Source of the DNA: Raphanus sativus
Taxonomy: Eukaryota > Streptophyta > Magnoliopsida > Brassicales > Brassicaceae
NCBI RefSeq assembly: GCF_000801105.2
Contig: NC_079511.1
Coordinates: 13,570,784-13,634,783 of the forward strand
Reading direction: 5' to 3'
Length of the DNA stretch: 64,000 bases
A model generated the notes under the pieces. That model worked only from the letters and a program-made list of their open reading frames with translations, searched no databases and had not been told where the DNA came from. The position numbers were made by a program, and so were the translations under genes. Below, piece after piece: positions 1 to 10,910 of this stretch (position 1 is the stretch's first letter; every line of letters starts with the position of its first letter).

Positions 1-1666
1 GCTTGCACTACAAAGATGCCAGCTTTCACAGCTGAAAGCAATGCCATATCGATCGGGTTGAAGAACGTGGCGATGCCAGGTGGACGTCTATTCGGTGTGA
101 TTGATAAGTTTATTATGTCAACTCCATCTTGAGCAGCCTTTAAGAAGAATAACTATATGTCAACTACCAAATCATTTCATCAAAAATTTCAGAGGACATC
201 TGTTTTTTTTCTTAATACCTGATCTATGGCTGCAATGATGTCTGCTGCAAAACCTCCAAACCTCTTATACAATGCCTTGTAAATAGCAACACTAACCAGA
301 AAAAAAAAGCCAGTGACATTATTATAATTAACATTTCGGCCTCGCCAGAGACAGAGACAGAGAACCGACATATGGCAACACGTGACTAATTTATACCACT
401 TCTGTAGGGTCAGGATACCTCTGTATAATTAAAAAAATTATCATTGTTTTGACTTACTGAGCACGAGGAGCCATCCCACTAGCATTCCCAAGGTGATGAC
501 CACAAACCACCACCGGGACACCATGATTCCCAGCTGCAACAGAAGCTGTATGACTGCCATAAACCAAACCAAACCAATATCAGTAGCATTAACCAAACTA
601 GTATGAATCAAACACAAGAGTGGGTTCTACACTTACGTGCCATGCCCTTCACCATCAAACGGTGAAGCATCATCCTGAGACGAGTTCAAGACGCCTCTAC
701 TGAGAGCCGACTCAGCGAAATGGCGTGCTCCAACGAGCTTCCTGTTGCAAGAACCGGAAGGGAAACCAGTGGTGACTTCACAGACACCAGTAAACCGAGG
801 AGGGACAGGATACGAATGTCCTGAGACTTCGTCGCTGAAACTAGGATGAGTGGGATCGATTCCAGTGTCTATAAACCCTATAACAACTCCTTCTCCTGCA
901 TACTCAGAGCCTCCTTCACGGAGCCAAGCTCCACGTGGCAAACCTAAGAACTGAGGCGTGTGAGTGGTTGCTTTCTTAACCGGAAAATCCAGAACCACGT
1001 TGTGTACTTCCTCTCTTGCAGCCAGTCTATCAGCCTTGGAAAGAAACAAAACCGCAGTTAAAACATTGAAGAAACAGTAACAATTAGAGAGATAAGAGAG
1101 TACCTGTTGTTTGGTGATAACAGCAGAAAAGCCATTGATGAGATAGTGGTAGCTGTAGAGCTTAATGTAATTCTCTTTTCTCAATACTTTTCTCAGCAAC
1201 GAGTCATGAACTCTAACTATGGAAGCGCTTCGGTTCCTAAAATGTATAAACAAAGAGAGATTGAGATTGTAATCAGAGCATAAAGGTATCAGCTTGGAGC
1301 CTTTTTATAGTTAAAGAGTTTCAGGAAAAGACCAAAGAACACAAGCAGACAAGTAATCTGGGACCCAAAATTGACGAATTGCAACATTTGTGGGCAAACA
1401 TGAAAGAAAAAAAAAAACTAAAAAGGAGGTAACTTTGTTTGTACATACGATGTTCTGTAAGTTTGAGATGAAGTAGATGTAAGAGAGATTCCCGTTTCTC
1501 TGCCGGAGGAGGAATGAACAGATGGAGGAGGGTCCTTGAGAGTAACAATGTAAACAGCAGATGACGAAGCGGCAGCGTTTTGGTCGGAGTCATCGAGGCA
1601 GAACACAGACGACGAAAGCAAACAGAGCACAAACACGGAGCGTACAAGAGAAGAAGACTCCCTCAT
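1..1666 (-). CDS. SBT2.1: Subtilisin-like serine protease, SBT2 clade (5' part, cut by left edge)
   Basis: Partial gene on the minus strand. Exons read as 1666-1449, 1236-1104, 1034-637, 553-458, 291-219 and 137-1 (continuing off the window); all junctions are GT/AG and in phase. The start at 1666 gives MRESSS followed by a hydrophobic stretch ending at FCLDD, a good signal peptide, so the enzyme should enter the secretory pathway. An inhibitor I9 prodomain follows (VYIVTLKDPP; YSYHYLINGFSAVI). The catalytic Asp lies in VVIGFIDTGIDPTHPSF (exon 3) and the catalytic His in GEGHGTHTASVAAGN (exon 3/4 junction). The last visible exon reads AAQDGVDIINLSITPNRRPP. The Asn and Ser regions lie outside the window, so activity cannot be judged. 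The SBT2.1 symbol rests on position beside the PPR gene, matching AT1G30600; SBT2 paralogues are similar. Confidence 0.93.
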
Positions 1667-3389
1667 GATTCTTGAGAAGAAGAGAAGGGGATAAGAATGG
1701 AAATTGCAGATACCTATTGGAGCTCCATTGGAGAAGACTAGTGTATCTCAGAAGCACAGAGAGAGAGAGAGAGTTAAGAAGGTTTTAGAGTACAATGGTC
1801 TCAGAGTAGTACTTTTTGTCTGAAGAAGAAAGAAGAAAAAGGCTTCTCGGTGTCTGAATGCTTTATTAATGCACAGATCGGTGGAAGGTCTTTTAACATG
1901 TTCTCACTTGTAGTTTCCTTTTGTTTCCAAGTGTGTTTATGCCTTCGTAATGCATTTTTGTAGCTTTATAGTATAAAAATGATCACCTTCGTTTGTCTTT
2001 TATTTCATTTTTGACTCATTCAGTATTCATCTTTCGTTTAAGTAGTTTGTATCAAAACTAATATAGCTTCAATTTACACATTAAATTAGGTAGGGGGAAA
2101 ACGAGACAGCAAGTGAAAGTGTTTCATATACAAGACGTCTTTTTCTACTTTTAAAATCTTTAGTTGTTTGTTCTTTTATCTTTTAGCCTTTTAGGTGACG
2201 ATTTTGTCTATTATCCAACGGTAAGATTCTATGTGAAGTCGCTTTTTGTTCATCTTCTTAATAGCATCCGTGACTCTTCTTCTTTTGACCATTTTCAACC
2301 AAAACAACATAACCGATCACACTATAACGTATTTATCCAGACCGGTCCAGACTTAAAATAATCATCCCTTAACAGCAGCATATGAACAAAAGATACCAAG
2401 ATTTAACTTTTTTTTTCTTACTAATCTACTATTACGAGACAAGAAGATGTGCTTTACAGTTCTAGAAGCACATGAGGTGAAAGCCATGATTATCAGCCGC
2501 ATCAAAAGAAGTAGGTCCAATTGTATTATACTTTAAAACCTTTTTTAACCTTTTAATTAACACGAGTCATTACACTCCCTTTACATCATTGTATTTAGTA
2601 TTTTTACCCGTTGAGTACCCTCTTTTTAGCAAGAGATAATGGATTCTGTAATCAACACCATGTCTGCGTTGGTTCCAACTTAAACCAACACTAAAAAAAT
2701 ATCTCCTTCTATGGTCTAAATGACTAAATCTTACCCCATGTACCGGTTAACTCAAAATCTTTTTCTTGTTTCCTCACCAAACAAAACAATACACAAGCAG
2801 GTAATGGTGTTATAGAAATTCATCATGCATATGAACTTACCAAAGCACATTCAAGCTCTTCGGCATGGAAAATTTTCCCGGCATTCAGAGCTCCGACCAA
2901 AAGCCGTAAAAGCTAAACGATCTGGAATATTTAGAGATGTTTAATCCGGTTGAGATTCAGATCTTAGGCCCAATAATAGCTGGGCTACACATACGATTCG
3001 TCAAACATCAAAAGACAACATCCCGTCTCGTTACATAAACACAACACTGCGTGAAAAATGATTACAAAGAAACGTCAGGTAGTTTTACTAAACGATCTCG
3101 AATATCTAAAGATGATCCGGACCGGTATATGCCTAATCCGGTTAAGATAACAACAAACTCGGGGTAGATCACAAATCCTAGGCCCAAAGGTACATACGAT
3201 CCGTCCGTCACACATCAAAAGACAACATCCCATTTCATTACACAAAAAAACAACGCACCGTGAGATTCGATTACAGAGAAACGGCAAGCATTTTAACTGA
3301 TCCAGCCACGTTGGACGGTGACGGTGACGATAATCGATAGGGTTCAACGACGATAAATTTCGAACTTTGAAGTTAGCAGAGTGACTGAA
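1667..3389. promoter_or_regulatory. Shared intergenic region between divergent subtilase and PPR genes
   Basis: About 1.7 kb separates the subtilase start (minus) from the PPR start (plus), so it should hold both 5' UTRs and promoters. A GA-rich tract at about 1755-1775 lies in the likely subtilase 5' leader. No further gene was recognised. The PPR-proximal end contains the duplicated block listed separately. Confidence 0.5.
2914..3298 (+). repeat. Imperfect tandem duplication (~175-210 bp unit) just upstream of the PPR gene
   Basis: Two diverged head-to-tail copies, about 2914-3088 and 3089-3298. Both start TAAACGATCT, then share a CTAATCCGGTT-like or TTAATCCGGTT-like motif, TAGGCCCA, ACATACGAT, ACATCAAAAGACAACATCCC and a GATTACA(A/G)AGAAACG end. 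The second copy ends about 90 bp before the PPR start codon, so any promoter or 5' UTR signal inside is doubled. Confidence 0.8.
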
Positions 3390-6300
3390 ATGGCGGTGAT
3401 GATATCGACGAATAGCTTCTTCGTCAGCGCTTCCTTCTTCGATGAAAGCCGGAACTTTCGCTGGAACTCTCTCCGGGGACCGGTGTTTCCTCAAGCTTGG
3501 TTAAACGGCCGGCGACTCGTTCGTCTGAAATCGAACAAAAATGTAATCTTTTGTTTGAGTTCGAACACGAAGGAGGTTAGTGAGTTCAAGCCGAGTTTCG
3601 ATCAGTACCTGCAAATCATGGAGTCGGTTAAAACAGCTCGGAAGAAGAAGAAAGTCGACGGCTTGGTGGTAGATAAAGGTGAGGATGGTGGTGGTGGTGA
3701 AAATGGTGTTTCTGATAGACGAGTAGAATTGGGAAGAGATGTAGAAGGTGTGAAGAGTAAGAATGGTGAGCCAAAAGATGAAGGTTTCAGGAGAAGATAC
3801 TCGAGGCAGGAGACGGTAAGCTTCAAGAGGAACGAAGAAAGTAGAACTCAGAGAGATGTGAAATGGAGTAACAGTGGTGAATCTTATTCATTGGCTACGC
3901 CAGAAGATGAAAGCTTTAGGAGAAGGTACGTGAAGGAGGGGATGGTAGGTGGGGAGAAACGTGATGAGAGAGGTTTCAAGAGGGAGGAAGAAAGTGGAAT
4001 TGAGAGAGTGATCAAAGATGTTAAGTGGAGGAAGAGTGGTGAGTCTTCTTCAGTGACTGCTCCAGAGGATGAGAGCTTTGGCAGCAGAAGAAGGTACGTG
4101 AAGCAGGAGATGGTTAAGTATCAGCGTTCCCCTGATGCATCTAGAGGGACCGAGAGAGCTGGTTTTTCCGTTGGAGAAAGGCGGTTTCAGAGAACAGCCA
4201 AAGATGTGAAATGGAGTAAGAGTGGTGAGTCTTCAGTGATTGCGCCAGAAGGTGAGGGTTTCAGGAGACAGAGTCCGAAGCAGGAGATGATGAGGTATCA
4301 GCGTGACAATAGTACATCGAGAGGTTCCAAAGGAGATGGATTAAATCTCCTCGCTGAAGAAAGGCGAATTGAGAGACTAGCCAACGAGAGGCATGACTTG
4401 AGAAGTAGAACCAGGAGAGTGGGTGCCAAGAAAGATGATGATGATGATGATAGCTTATTTGACATGGAAACTCCTGCCTTCAGGTTTTCCGATGAGTCCA
4501 GTGACATAGTGGACAAGCCAGCCACTTCACGTCTCGAAATGGAAGACAGAATCGAGAAGTTGGCAAAAGTGTATGTATTATCTTGTTTTGGTTCAGTTTC
4601 ATAGCTTGCTGGGAAGAAAGAAACTAGGAGTTTTGGATTGTGATTTTAGTTGTGTGCTATTGCAGATGAGATTAGGGAGTGAGATTAGTAACTATTATCA
4701 AACTCAGCTGAATTTTATGTTTTAAGGAAGTTTATTTCGCTAGGTTGAATGGTGCAGACATCAATATGCCTGAGTGGCTGTTTTCTAAGGCGATCCGGAG
4801 TGCAAAGATCAGATATACGGATTACACTGTAATGAGACTGATCCACTTTCTAGGGAAACTTGGAAACTGGAGACGAGTTCTTCAAGTCATTGAGTGGCTT
4901 CAAAGGCAAGACCGTTACAAATCAAATAAGCTAAGGTACTAAAAGTGAGCTCTGTTTGAATTTAGTTGTAGAACTCTACAGTCTATTTCAAGGGGAATAT
5001 TACTGACAAATATTACTGTTTTGGATCCAGAATCATCTACACAACTGCACTAAATGTGCTTGGTAAGTCAAGAAGGCCTGTGGAAGCTCTCAATGTATTC
5101 CATGCAATGCTGGTAAAAAAAACTTATGCCAGTCCTGTATGTGTTCTTGTTGCTTCTGGTATTGTCTTATTTTATCTTTGTGTTTTCTTCACCAGTTACA
5201 AATATCATCATATCCGGATATGGTAGCATACCGTTCAATTGCAGTAACACTTGGGCAAGCTGGTCATATAAAGGAACTTTTTCATGTGATTGACACAATG
5301 CGATCTCCACCAAAAAAGAAGTTCAAGCCAACGACACTTGTAAAATGGGATCCCCGGCTTGAACCTGACGTTGTTGTTTACAATGCGGTCAGTGATTTAT
5401 GATTGTCTCCTTCTTATAAAGATATATATGTATCCTACGTTTATCTAATTAAGTGCTGGATATCAATCCACCACAGGTACTCAACGCATGTGTTCAACGG
5501 AAGCAGTGGGAAGGAGCGTTCTGGGTGTTACAGCAGTTGAAGCAAAGAGGACAAAAACCTTCTCCTGTCACGTACGGCCTCGTCATGGAGGTTAAATAGT
5601 CTTTCTTCTCATAACAGTTAATGTTCCAACAACACAGTTCAGTAGTGGATTTGTATTTTCTGTCTAATCAGGTGATGCTAGCATGCGAGAAATACAACTT
5701 AGTTCATGAATTCTTCAGGAAGATGCAGAAATCCTCTATCCCTAATGCTCTAGCATATAGAGGTGTTCTGTGAGATCTTCTGTTTTTTTTTTCCTTTACG
5801 TTATTAGTTTTTTGAATCCCCAACTATCTCTTCCTGTGATCAGTTCTTGTTAATACTCTGTGGAAAGAAGGCAAAACCGACGAGGCCATACAGACGGTTG
5901 AGGATATGGAAAGCCGTGGTATTGTTGGCTCAGCTGCTCTTTACTACGACCTTGCTCGCTGTCTATGTAGCGCAGGAAGGTGTGATGAAGGGCTTAACAT
6001 GGTAAAATTCTATAAACCTCAAGCTTATCAATAATCTGATCTAGAAGGCTGATCTTGATTATATACCATCCAATGACAGATTAAGAAGATATGCAGAGTC
6101 GCAAATAAGCCTCTCGTGGTGACTTACACTGGCCTTATCCAAGCATGCCTCGATGCGGGAAACGTAAAGGACGCAGCTTACATTTTCGATCAGATGAAGG
6201 AGGTCTGCAGCCCGAACCTAGTCACTTGCAACATAATGCTAAAAGCTTATCTACAAGAGGGGTTGTTTGAAGAAGGCAGAGAACTTTTCCAGAAGGCGTT

Positions 6301-6941
6301 GGAAGATGGAAGTAATATAGAAAACAGCTCAGATTTTGAATCAAGAGTGTTGCCAGACACGTACACGTTCAACACAATGCTAGAAGCTTGCGCTGAACAA
6401 AAGAAGTGGGATGATTTTGGTTATGCTTATCAAGAGATGTTGCGTCACGGATACCATTTCAATGCCAAACGCCATCTCAAAATGGTCCTTGAAGCTAGCA
6501 GAGCAGGACAGGTAAATGGATTCGAGTTGAGGTTCTTATGTTATCTTCTTGTCTGAACAATCTTTCTCTCTTGGATGTGTTTGTTGTGATCAGGAAGAAG
6601 TGATGGAAGTGACATGGGAACATCTGAGACGGAGTAATAGGATTCCACCTTCGCCTCTAATCAAAGAAAGATTCTGCAGGAAGCTCGAGAAAGGCGATCA
6701 TGCAACGGCCTTATCGTCTCTTGCTGTCCTTAATGGCAAGATAGAGGAGACTGAGCTACGTTCATTTTCAACGGACGCATGGTCCAAGGTCTTGTACCGG
6801 TTTGAGAAAGATTCAGTTTTGAGGTTAATGGACGATGTGAACAGACGTGTGGGTTTGAGAAGTGAGTCTTCGGATTCGGTTTTGGGGAATCTGTTGAGTT
6901 CTTGTAAAGAGTTTCTGAAGAACAGAACACAAGTGTTGTAA
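3390..6941 (+). CDS. EMB2279: Plastid-type pentatricopeptide repeat (PPR) protein, EMB2279-like
   Basis: Nine exons: 3390-4570, 4744-4935, 5031-5112, 5196-5387, 5477-5590, 5672-5762, 5844-6001, 6080-6511, 6594-6941, giving about 929 residues, in phase throughout. The ATG at 3390 is chosen because it opens a Ser/Arg-rich, acid-poor N-terminus typical of an organelle transit peptide. Residues ~80-390 are a charged, low-complexity region with three related blocks (a VKWxKSGESS-like motif recurring). PPR repeats fill exons 2-8, for example VVYNAVLNACVQRKQWEGAF, VVTYTGLIQACLDAGN and LPDTYTFNTMLEACAEQKKW. P-type PPR proteins bind organellar RNA; no E/DYW editing tail is visible. The identification as AT1G30610/EMB2279 rests on family recall plus gene order. 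The last exon has degenerate extra copies downstream. Confidence 0.93.
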
Positions 6942-7149
6942 GTTATTGACAACATCATTAAGCAAAGGCTGTGATTGTTGTACTTTGTTTAAAGATAGAA
7001 GAGAGTGGGGAGGGAGAACTGAGAAGTATATTAACGGGTTAACAACTATGTGAATCATTGCTGCTATCTGAATAGATTTTTAATTAGATTTTTAACGACT
7101 AACAGTTGGTACTTTTGATGGAAAGAGAATGAGTCATATTGACAAATGC

Positions 7150-7260
7150 CATTTCATTGACATCCATCGCTGCTAATCAAAGAAAAATTATACAGGAAAC
7201 TTGAGCTTTGGCGATATCATCTCTTGTTGATCTTAGTGGCAACACCTTGGTGGGTATATG
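7150..7260 (+). pseudogene. Degenerate partial copy of the PPR last exon (copy 1)
   Basis: The stretch CTGCTAATCAAAGAAA, a CAGGAAACTTGAG-like segment, GGCGAT, ATC(T)TCTTGTTGATCTTA and GTGGCAAC follows, with gaps, the order of exon 9 of the PPR gene at about 6652-6740. It lies only ~200 bp past the real stop codon. Short and heavily decayed, with no coding capacity. Confidence 0.6.
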
Positions 7261-8330
7261 GATTCGGTTTCTGAAGCACATAATTCTCATTTTTTAGAAA
7301 GAAAGATTTTCTACAAATTTAATAAATTTTTATTAATTGATGTTAATAAGTTATAACTTATAAAAATATACTAATTGAAAATATTTGAACTGATTGAATA
7401 TTATTGTTTAAATATTAAATGTGTAGAAACATAAATAATAAATTTATTGTTGTGTTACTACGTTTTTTTCTGGTTTCAATCCAGATTTTATTTTTCCTTT
7501 TGTTTTCTGATATAATATACTGTCGATCATTTGATCAATTTCTAAATCCTGCTTATCAAACTTGGTTTTTTGCTAGGAGATTTTGAAAATAATACTTTTT
7601 TGATTATTCGTAATCACTTAGCGATTTGAATTTAGCTTGTATCTATGCGCAGTGTAAAGTAAAGAAAATTTTCTTTGTTTATATACAATTTGAGTTTGAT
7701 CTTGGTACTTATCTCTATTCTTTTTATCAAGTAAAATTAAATTTGTGGCAAGAATGTATTGTTTTTTTTTATGTGTTTCGGGTTTCCTCAAACATCATAA
7801 GTGAATCAAAGGTTGAGGTTTTCGAGACTGATGCAAAAGAAACCTCACACTCTTGTGCTAGTTGCAGGTTATTTACCTTAAATGTAATACTCTATAGTAA
7901 GTCTTGCTACTGTTGTGCTAATTCAGTGATTTACATATCTTAAATGTTATATATTTGTTTTGTTTCCATTTGTCCATGAGTTGTTATTGGATAAGTGTCA
8001 ACCCTTGAAACTTAGCTATATTATAGATCTTTTGGATTTGTACTATGTTCACACATATTGTTATTTTGATAACGTTGAAATTAGAAAGAGAATATATACA
8101 GTATGTGAATACGAACATATAATTTGAGTTGTTTGAAAAAAATTCTCATTCTAGATGTGTTTTTAAGTGATAGTGTAAAAGAAAAAATAACAGAATACAT
8201 CGTTTGAGCTTATTTACTTTTAAATACACTACAGAAACTTAATTTTCCTAATAACACTTGGTTAGTTGGAGACTATGTACTAAAGTAAAAAATGAATATT
8301 GTATTTCATTGCATTCATTTGTAAAGTTTA
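7261..8330. other. AT-rich spacer, no gene recognised
   Basis: Low-complexity AT-rich DNA. A 105-residue reading frame at 7626-7943 has no recognisable domain or coding-like composition and is not called. Confidence 0.6.
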
Positions 8331-8375
8331 GTTTTGAAATCTAACAAAAGTCATGACTATAGATTATTTATCTCT

Positions 8376-8420
<45 letters not shown>

Positions 8421-8692
8421 TTTTCTCAATCTACATTATTTCACCTTAGCACTTGATAACATTGTAAAGACACATTCTGTTGGATATAATAAAAGCTAAT
8501 ATTCACATATTATCAAGTGCATAAAAAATCGCCGATAATATGCCATATTATCAAGTGCATAAAAAATCGCTGATAATAATCATTTCATTGCATTTATTTG
8601 CTAAGTTTAGTTTTGAAATCTAACAAAAGTCATGACTGTAGATTATATATATATGGTTTTCTCAATCTACATTATTTTACCTTAGCCATTGA
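8320..8692 (+). repeat. Duplicated ~100-bp block around an (AT)n tract, with an internal 33-bp direct repeat
   Basis: AAGTTTAGTTTTGAAATC...AACAAAAGTCATGACT...GGTTTTCTCAATCTACATTA occurs at about 8325-8450 and again at 8590-8682. The first copy contains an (AT)n microsatellite (about 8379-8418). Between them, ATTATCAAGTGCATAAAAAA followed by TCGCYGATAAT is present twice (about 8509-8540 and 8548-8578). Confidence 0.8.
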
Positions 8693-8835
8693 TAATCAAG
8701 TAATTGCTTTTAATATTGCCATTAACGAACCACCTCAGATAAAAGAGTTCTACAACATTAAATACCAAATGAAAAGAGAAAGAGCTATATTTCATGGACT
8801 ATACATTACGTGGTTTGATGAAGTTTAAAACATTA

Positions 8836-8866
8836 ACTAGAATTCTACCCGCGTTGAAACGCGGAT
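8836..8866 (-). mobile_element. Helitron 3' terminus (minus strand)
   Basis: On the minus strand the sequence reads as a GC hairpin (CCGCG ... CGCGG) followed 8-9 bases later by AGAATTCTAGT, the CTRRT end of a Helitron. The element should extend rightwards from here, but I could not find its 5' TC end with confidence. Confidence 0.7.
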
Positions 8867-8987
8867 AAGTTCCTTTATTTGTTTATGAATATTAACATTT
8901 TTACAGACATTTGTTCATGTATTTGTAGAATTTTAAATTTTCTTTTTGAAAAATTATGTTGGAGTTAGTGTCTATCTCATTTAAATA

Positions 8988-9256
8988 TATACCTTTTTAT
9001 ATGTGAAATATATTTTTATATGAAACTGATTTTTAAATTTGTAATTTACCTGTAGATATACATTTTAGATGTAAATTATTTTTTTAAAATTATATTGATG
9101 ATTATGACTAAAACGTCAACATTTATATATCGACCTTTTTTATACGTGAAATATATTTTATACGAAACTTATTTTTAAATTTGTAATTTGCCTGTAGATA
9201 TACATTTTAGATGTAAATTAGTTTTAAGAAAATTTACATTGATGATTATGACTAAA
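8988..9256 (+). repeat. Tandem duplication, ~135-bp unit x2, inside Helitron-like DNA
   Basis: TTTTTAAATTTGTAATTT, CCTGTAGATATACATTTT and GATGATTATGACTAAAA recur in order at about 8988-9112 and 9130-9256. The copies differ by a few substitutions and small indels. Probably an internal duplication of the Helitron whose 3' end lies at 8836. Confidence 0.8.
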
Positions 9257-10300
9257 AATATTTTTATAATTATATAAAATGTAAATATTTTCAATGTATT
9301 ATTTAATCACTGATGTATTTGATGGTAAATCGGTCATAAGTATCTTGCTGAGGCATCAAGTTCTAATTGTTGTATTAGTCGTACAAATATCTTAATACTA
9401 TTTAAAGCCGCAACCATCCACATTTGTAAACATCCACAACCACATCCGTAACCGCTGTGATTATACCAATTAACTAACAAATGAAATAAACTTTTAGAAT
9501 ACGTTTTCTCCAAGGATGGAACAAATCTAATCTAATAATTAATCACATATCAATTATACCTTATGTAGTTGAAAATGACTATGTAACATATAAATTTCTC
9601 TAAATATGTGAATATCATATTTTCACAATTATTATAAACTAATATCAGCTAATATTTATATAGAAAGTTTTATTTTTGGGAAGACTTTTCGGTGGATGTT
9701 GGTTTACAAAATGTAATAATGCATATATCCAATCTATACTATAGAAAATAAATTATGAAAGTAGTCAACATAACACATCCTCATTTTAAACAATTTATGG
9801 TGACTATTTTTTGTTTATCCACACGACATACTGAAATTATTTTGGTTTGGTACATAACAGATTAGTATAAGTCAGTTAGTCTATTAGGAAAGAATATAAT
9901 ACCGACGGCATATATTGTGTAACCAATTATTAGGAATGTATATATGTAACTGAATTATAGGAACTGTTATATTTATTTCTAATGAAATATGAATAAGTCC
10001 AAAACTTAAGTGATAACATTTATAAGTAGATAAAAAACAGGACTCTAAATTAATAGATTAGATGCAGAAAGTAATTTTCAAAGATTTAAAAGTTACTGAT
10101 ATTTGAGGGGGAAATGATGAAGAAAGATTAGAACCTCGAGCTTCGGGAGATCATTTCATGGGTTTCCAGCACAAAAAGTAAGGAAGGCATTAGCTTTGGG
10201 TACGAAAACCTTTTGAAAAACACACAGGCAACGTTCTTGCTACAAAAACTCAAAAAGAAACAAAAATTATTTGGAACAAACAACACAAGATGATAAATCT
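9257..10300. other. AT-rich spacer with probable transposon debris
   Basis: No coding region recognised. Around 9405-9460 there is a C-rich run (AACCATCCACA...CCACAACCACATCCGTAACC) of the kind seen in hAT-type terminal regions, but no paired end was found. Confidence 0.4.
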
Positions 10301-10304
10301 AATT

Positions 10305-10414
10305 TACATCCCATACAGAAGAATCAAATTTTCTTGCATCCGTGTAGACTTCAGGGTCCATGTAGGCATTACTAAACCATGTTAAAAATTTCGAACCTTT
10401 GGGTATCAAATAGC
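10305..10414 (-). pseudogene. Cytochrome P450 exon fragment, CYP88A-like
   Basis: Minus-strand translation starts right after a plausible acceptor (TATTGCAG|GCTATTTG) and reads GYLIPKGSKFLTWF then SNAYMDPEVYTDARKF. This matches the segment before the haem loop of plant P450s of the CYP88A/CYP85 type (pattern GY.IPKGWK...WFR..H.DPEV..D..KFDP.RW). The conserved Trp after PKG is Ser here. No haem-binding Cys region or other P450 exon was found nearby, so this is a displaced exon fragment, not a gene. Confidence 0.75.
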
Positions 10415-10609
10415 CTGCAATATTGATTGAATAACACAAAAAGTCCATTTAGAAAAGTGTTTTTGTGTGTTCATATAAGTCTTGTATATAAATAAAAGTA
10501 TATGTTGAAACCATTTTTAAGTACTAACCAATCTTTTTTGTCGGTCTTGATTGTTTCCAGCGAAGTTCTCTGACAATCAGTCACCTGTAAGTTTTTCATA
10601 TCGATTTAC

Positions 10610-10909
10610 TTAAACGTTTAGAGCGTTCCAAGAATGGTTCTTGAACCAAAAATCTTGACGAAGAAGATGAGGATAACTCGTCCGTGTTAGCATATTCTGT
10701 GTTTTCCTGTTATAAATCAAGCAGAACTCCACTGAAGCAGAGCATTCAAGGAACCGATGATGACATAAGTCATGAAACTGGATGCTGCTTCTTTCAGTGT
10801 ATCTTAGCGTATCCAGATGTCTTAAGTTGTCTAGACGGACCCATCCCCTCTTTCTCATAGCCAGCTTCGTTTGTTCTTCAAAGAAACCATGACTGCTATC
10901 AAGACAACT
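10610..10909 (-). other. Unassigned open frame beside gene fragments
   Basis: A minus-strand frame of about 100 codons (contains EEQTKLAMRKRGWVRLDNLR and HLDTLRYTERSSIQFHDLCH). Its base composition is more gene-like than the surrounding AT-rich DNA, and it sits between a P450 exon fragment and a PPR exon copy. I do not recognise the family. It may be another captured or duplicated gene piece. Confidence 0.3.
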
Positions 10910-10910
10910 T

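Noticed and set aside
10610..10909. Calling the frame part of the P450 pseudogene
   Set aside because: It lacks I-helix, ExxR and haem-loop motifs in any frame, so the link to the P450 exon at 10305-10414 is unsupported.
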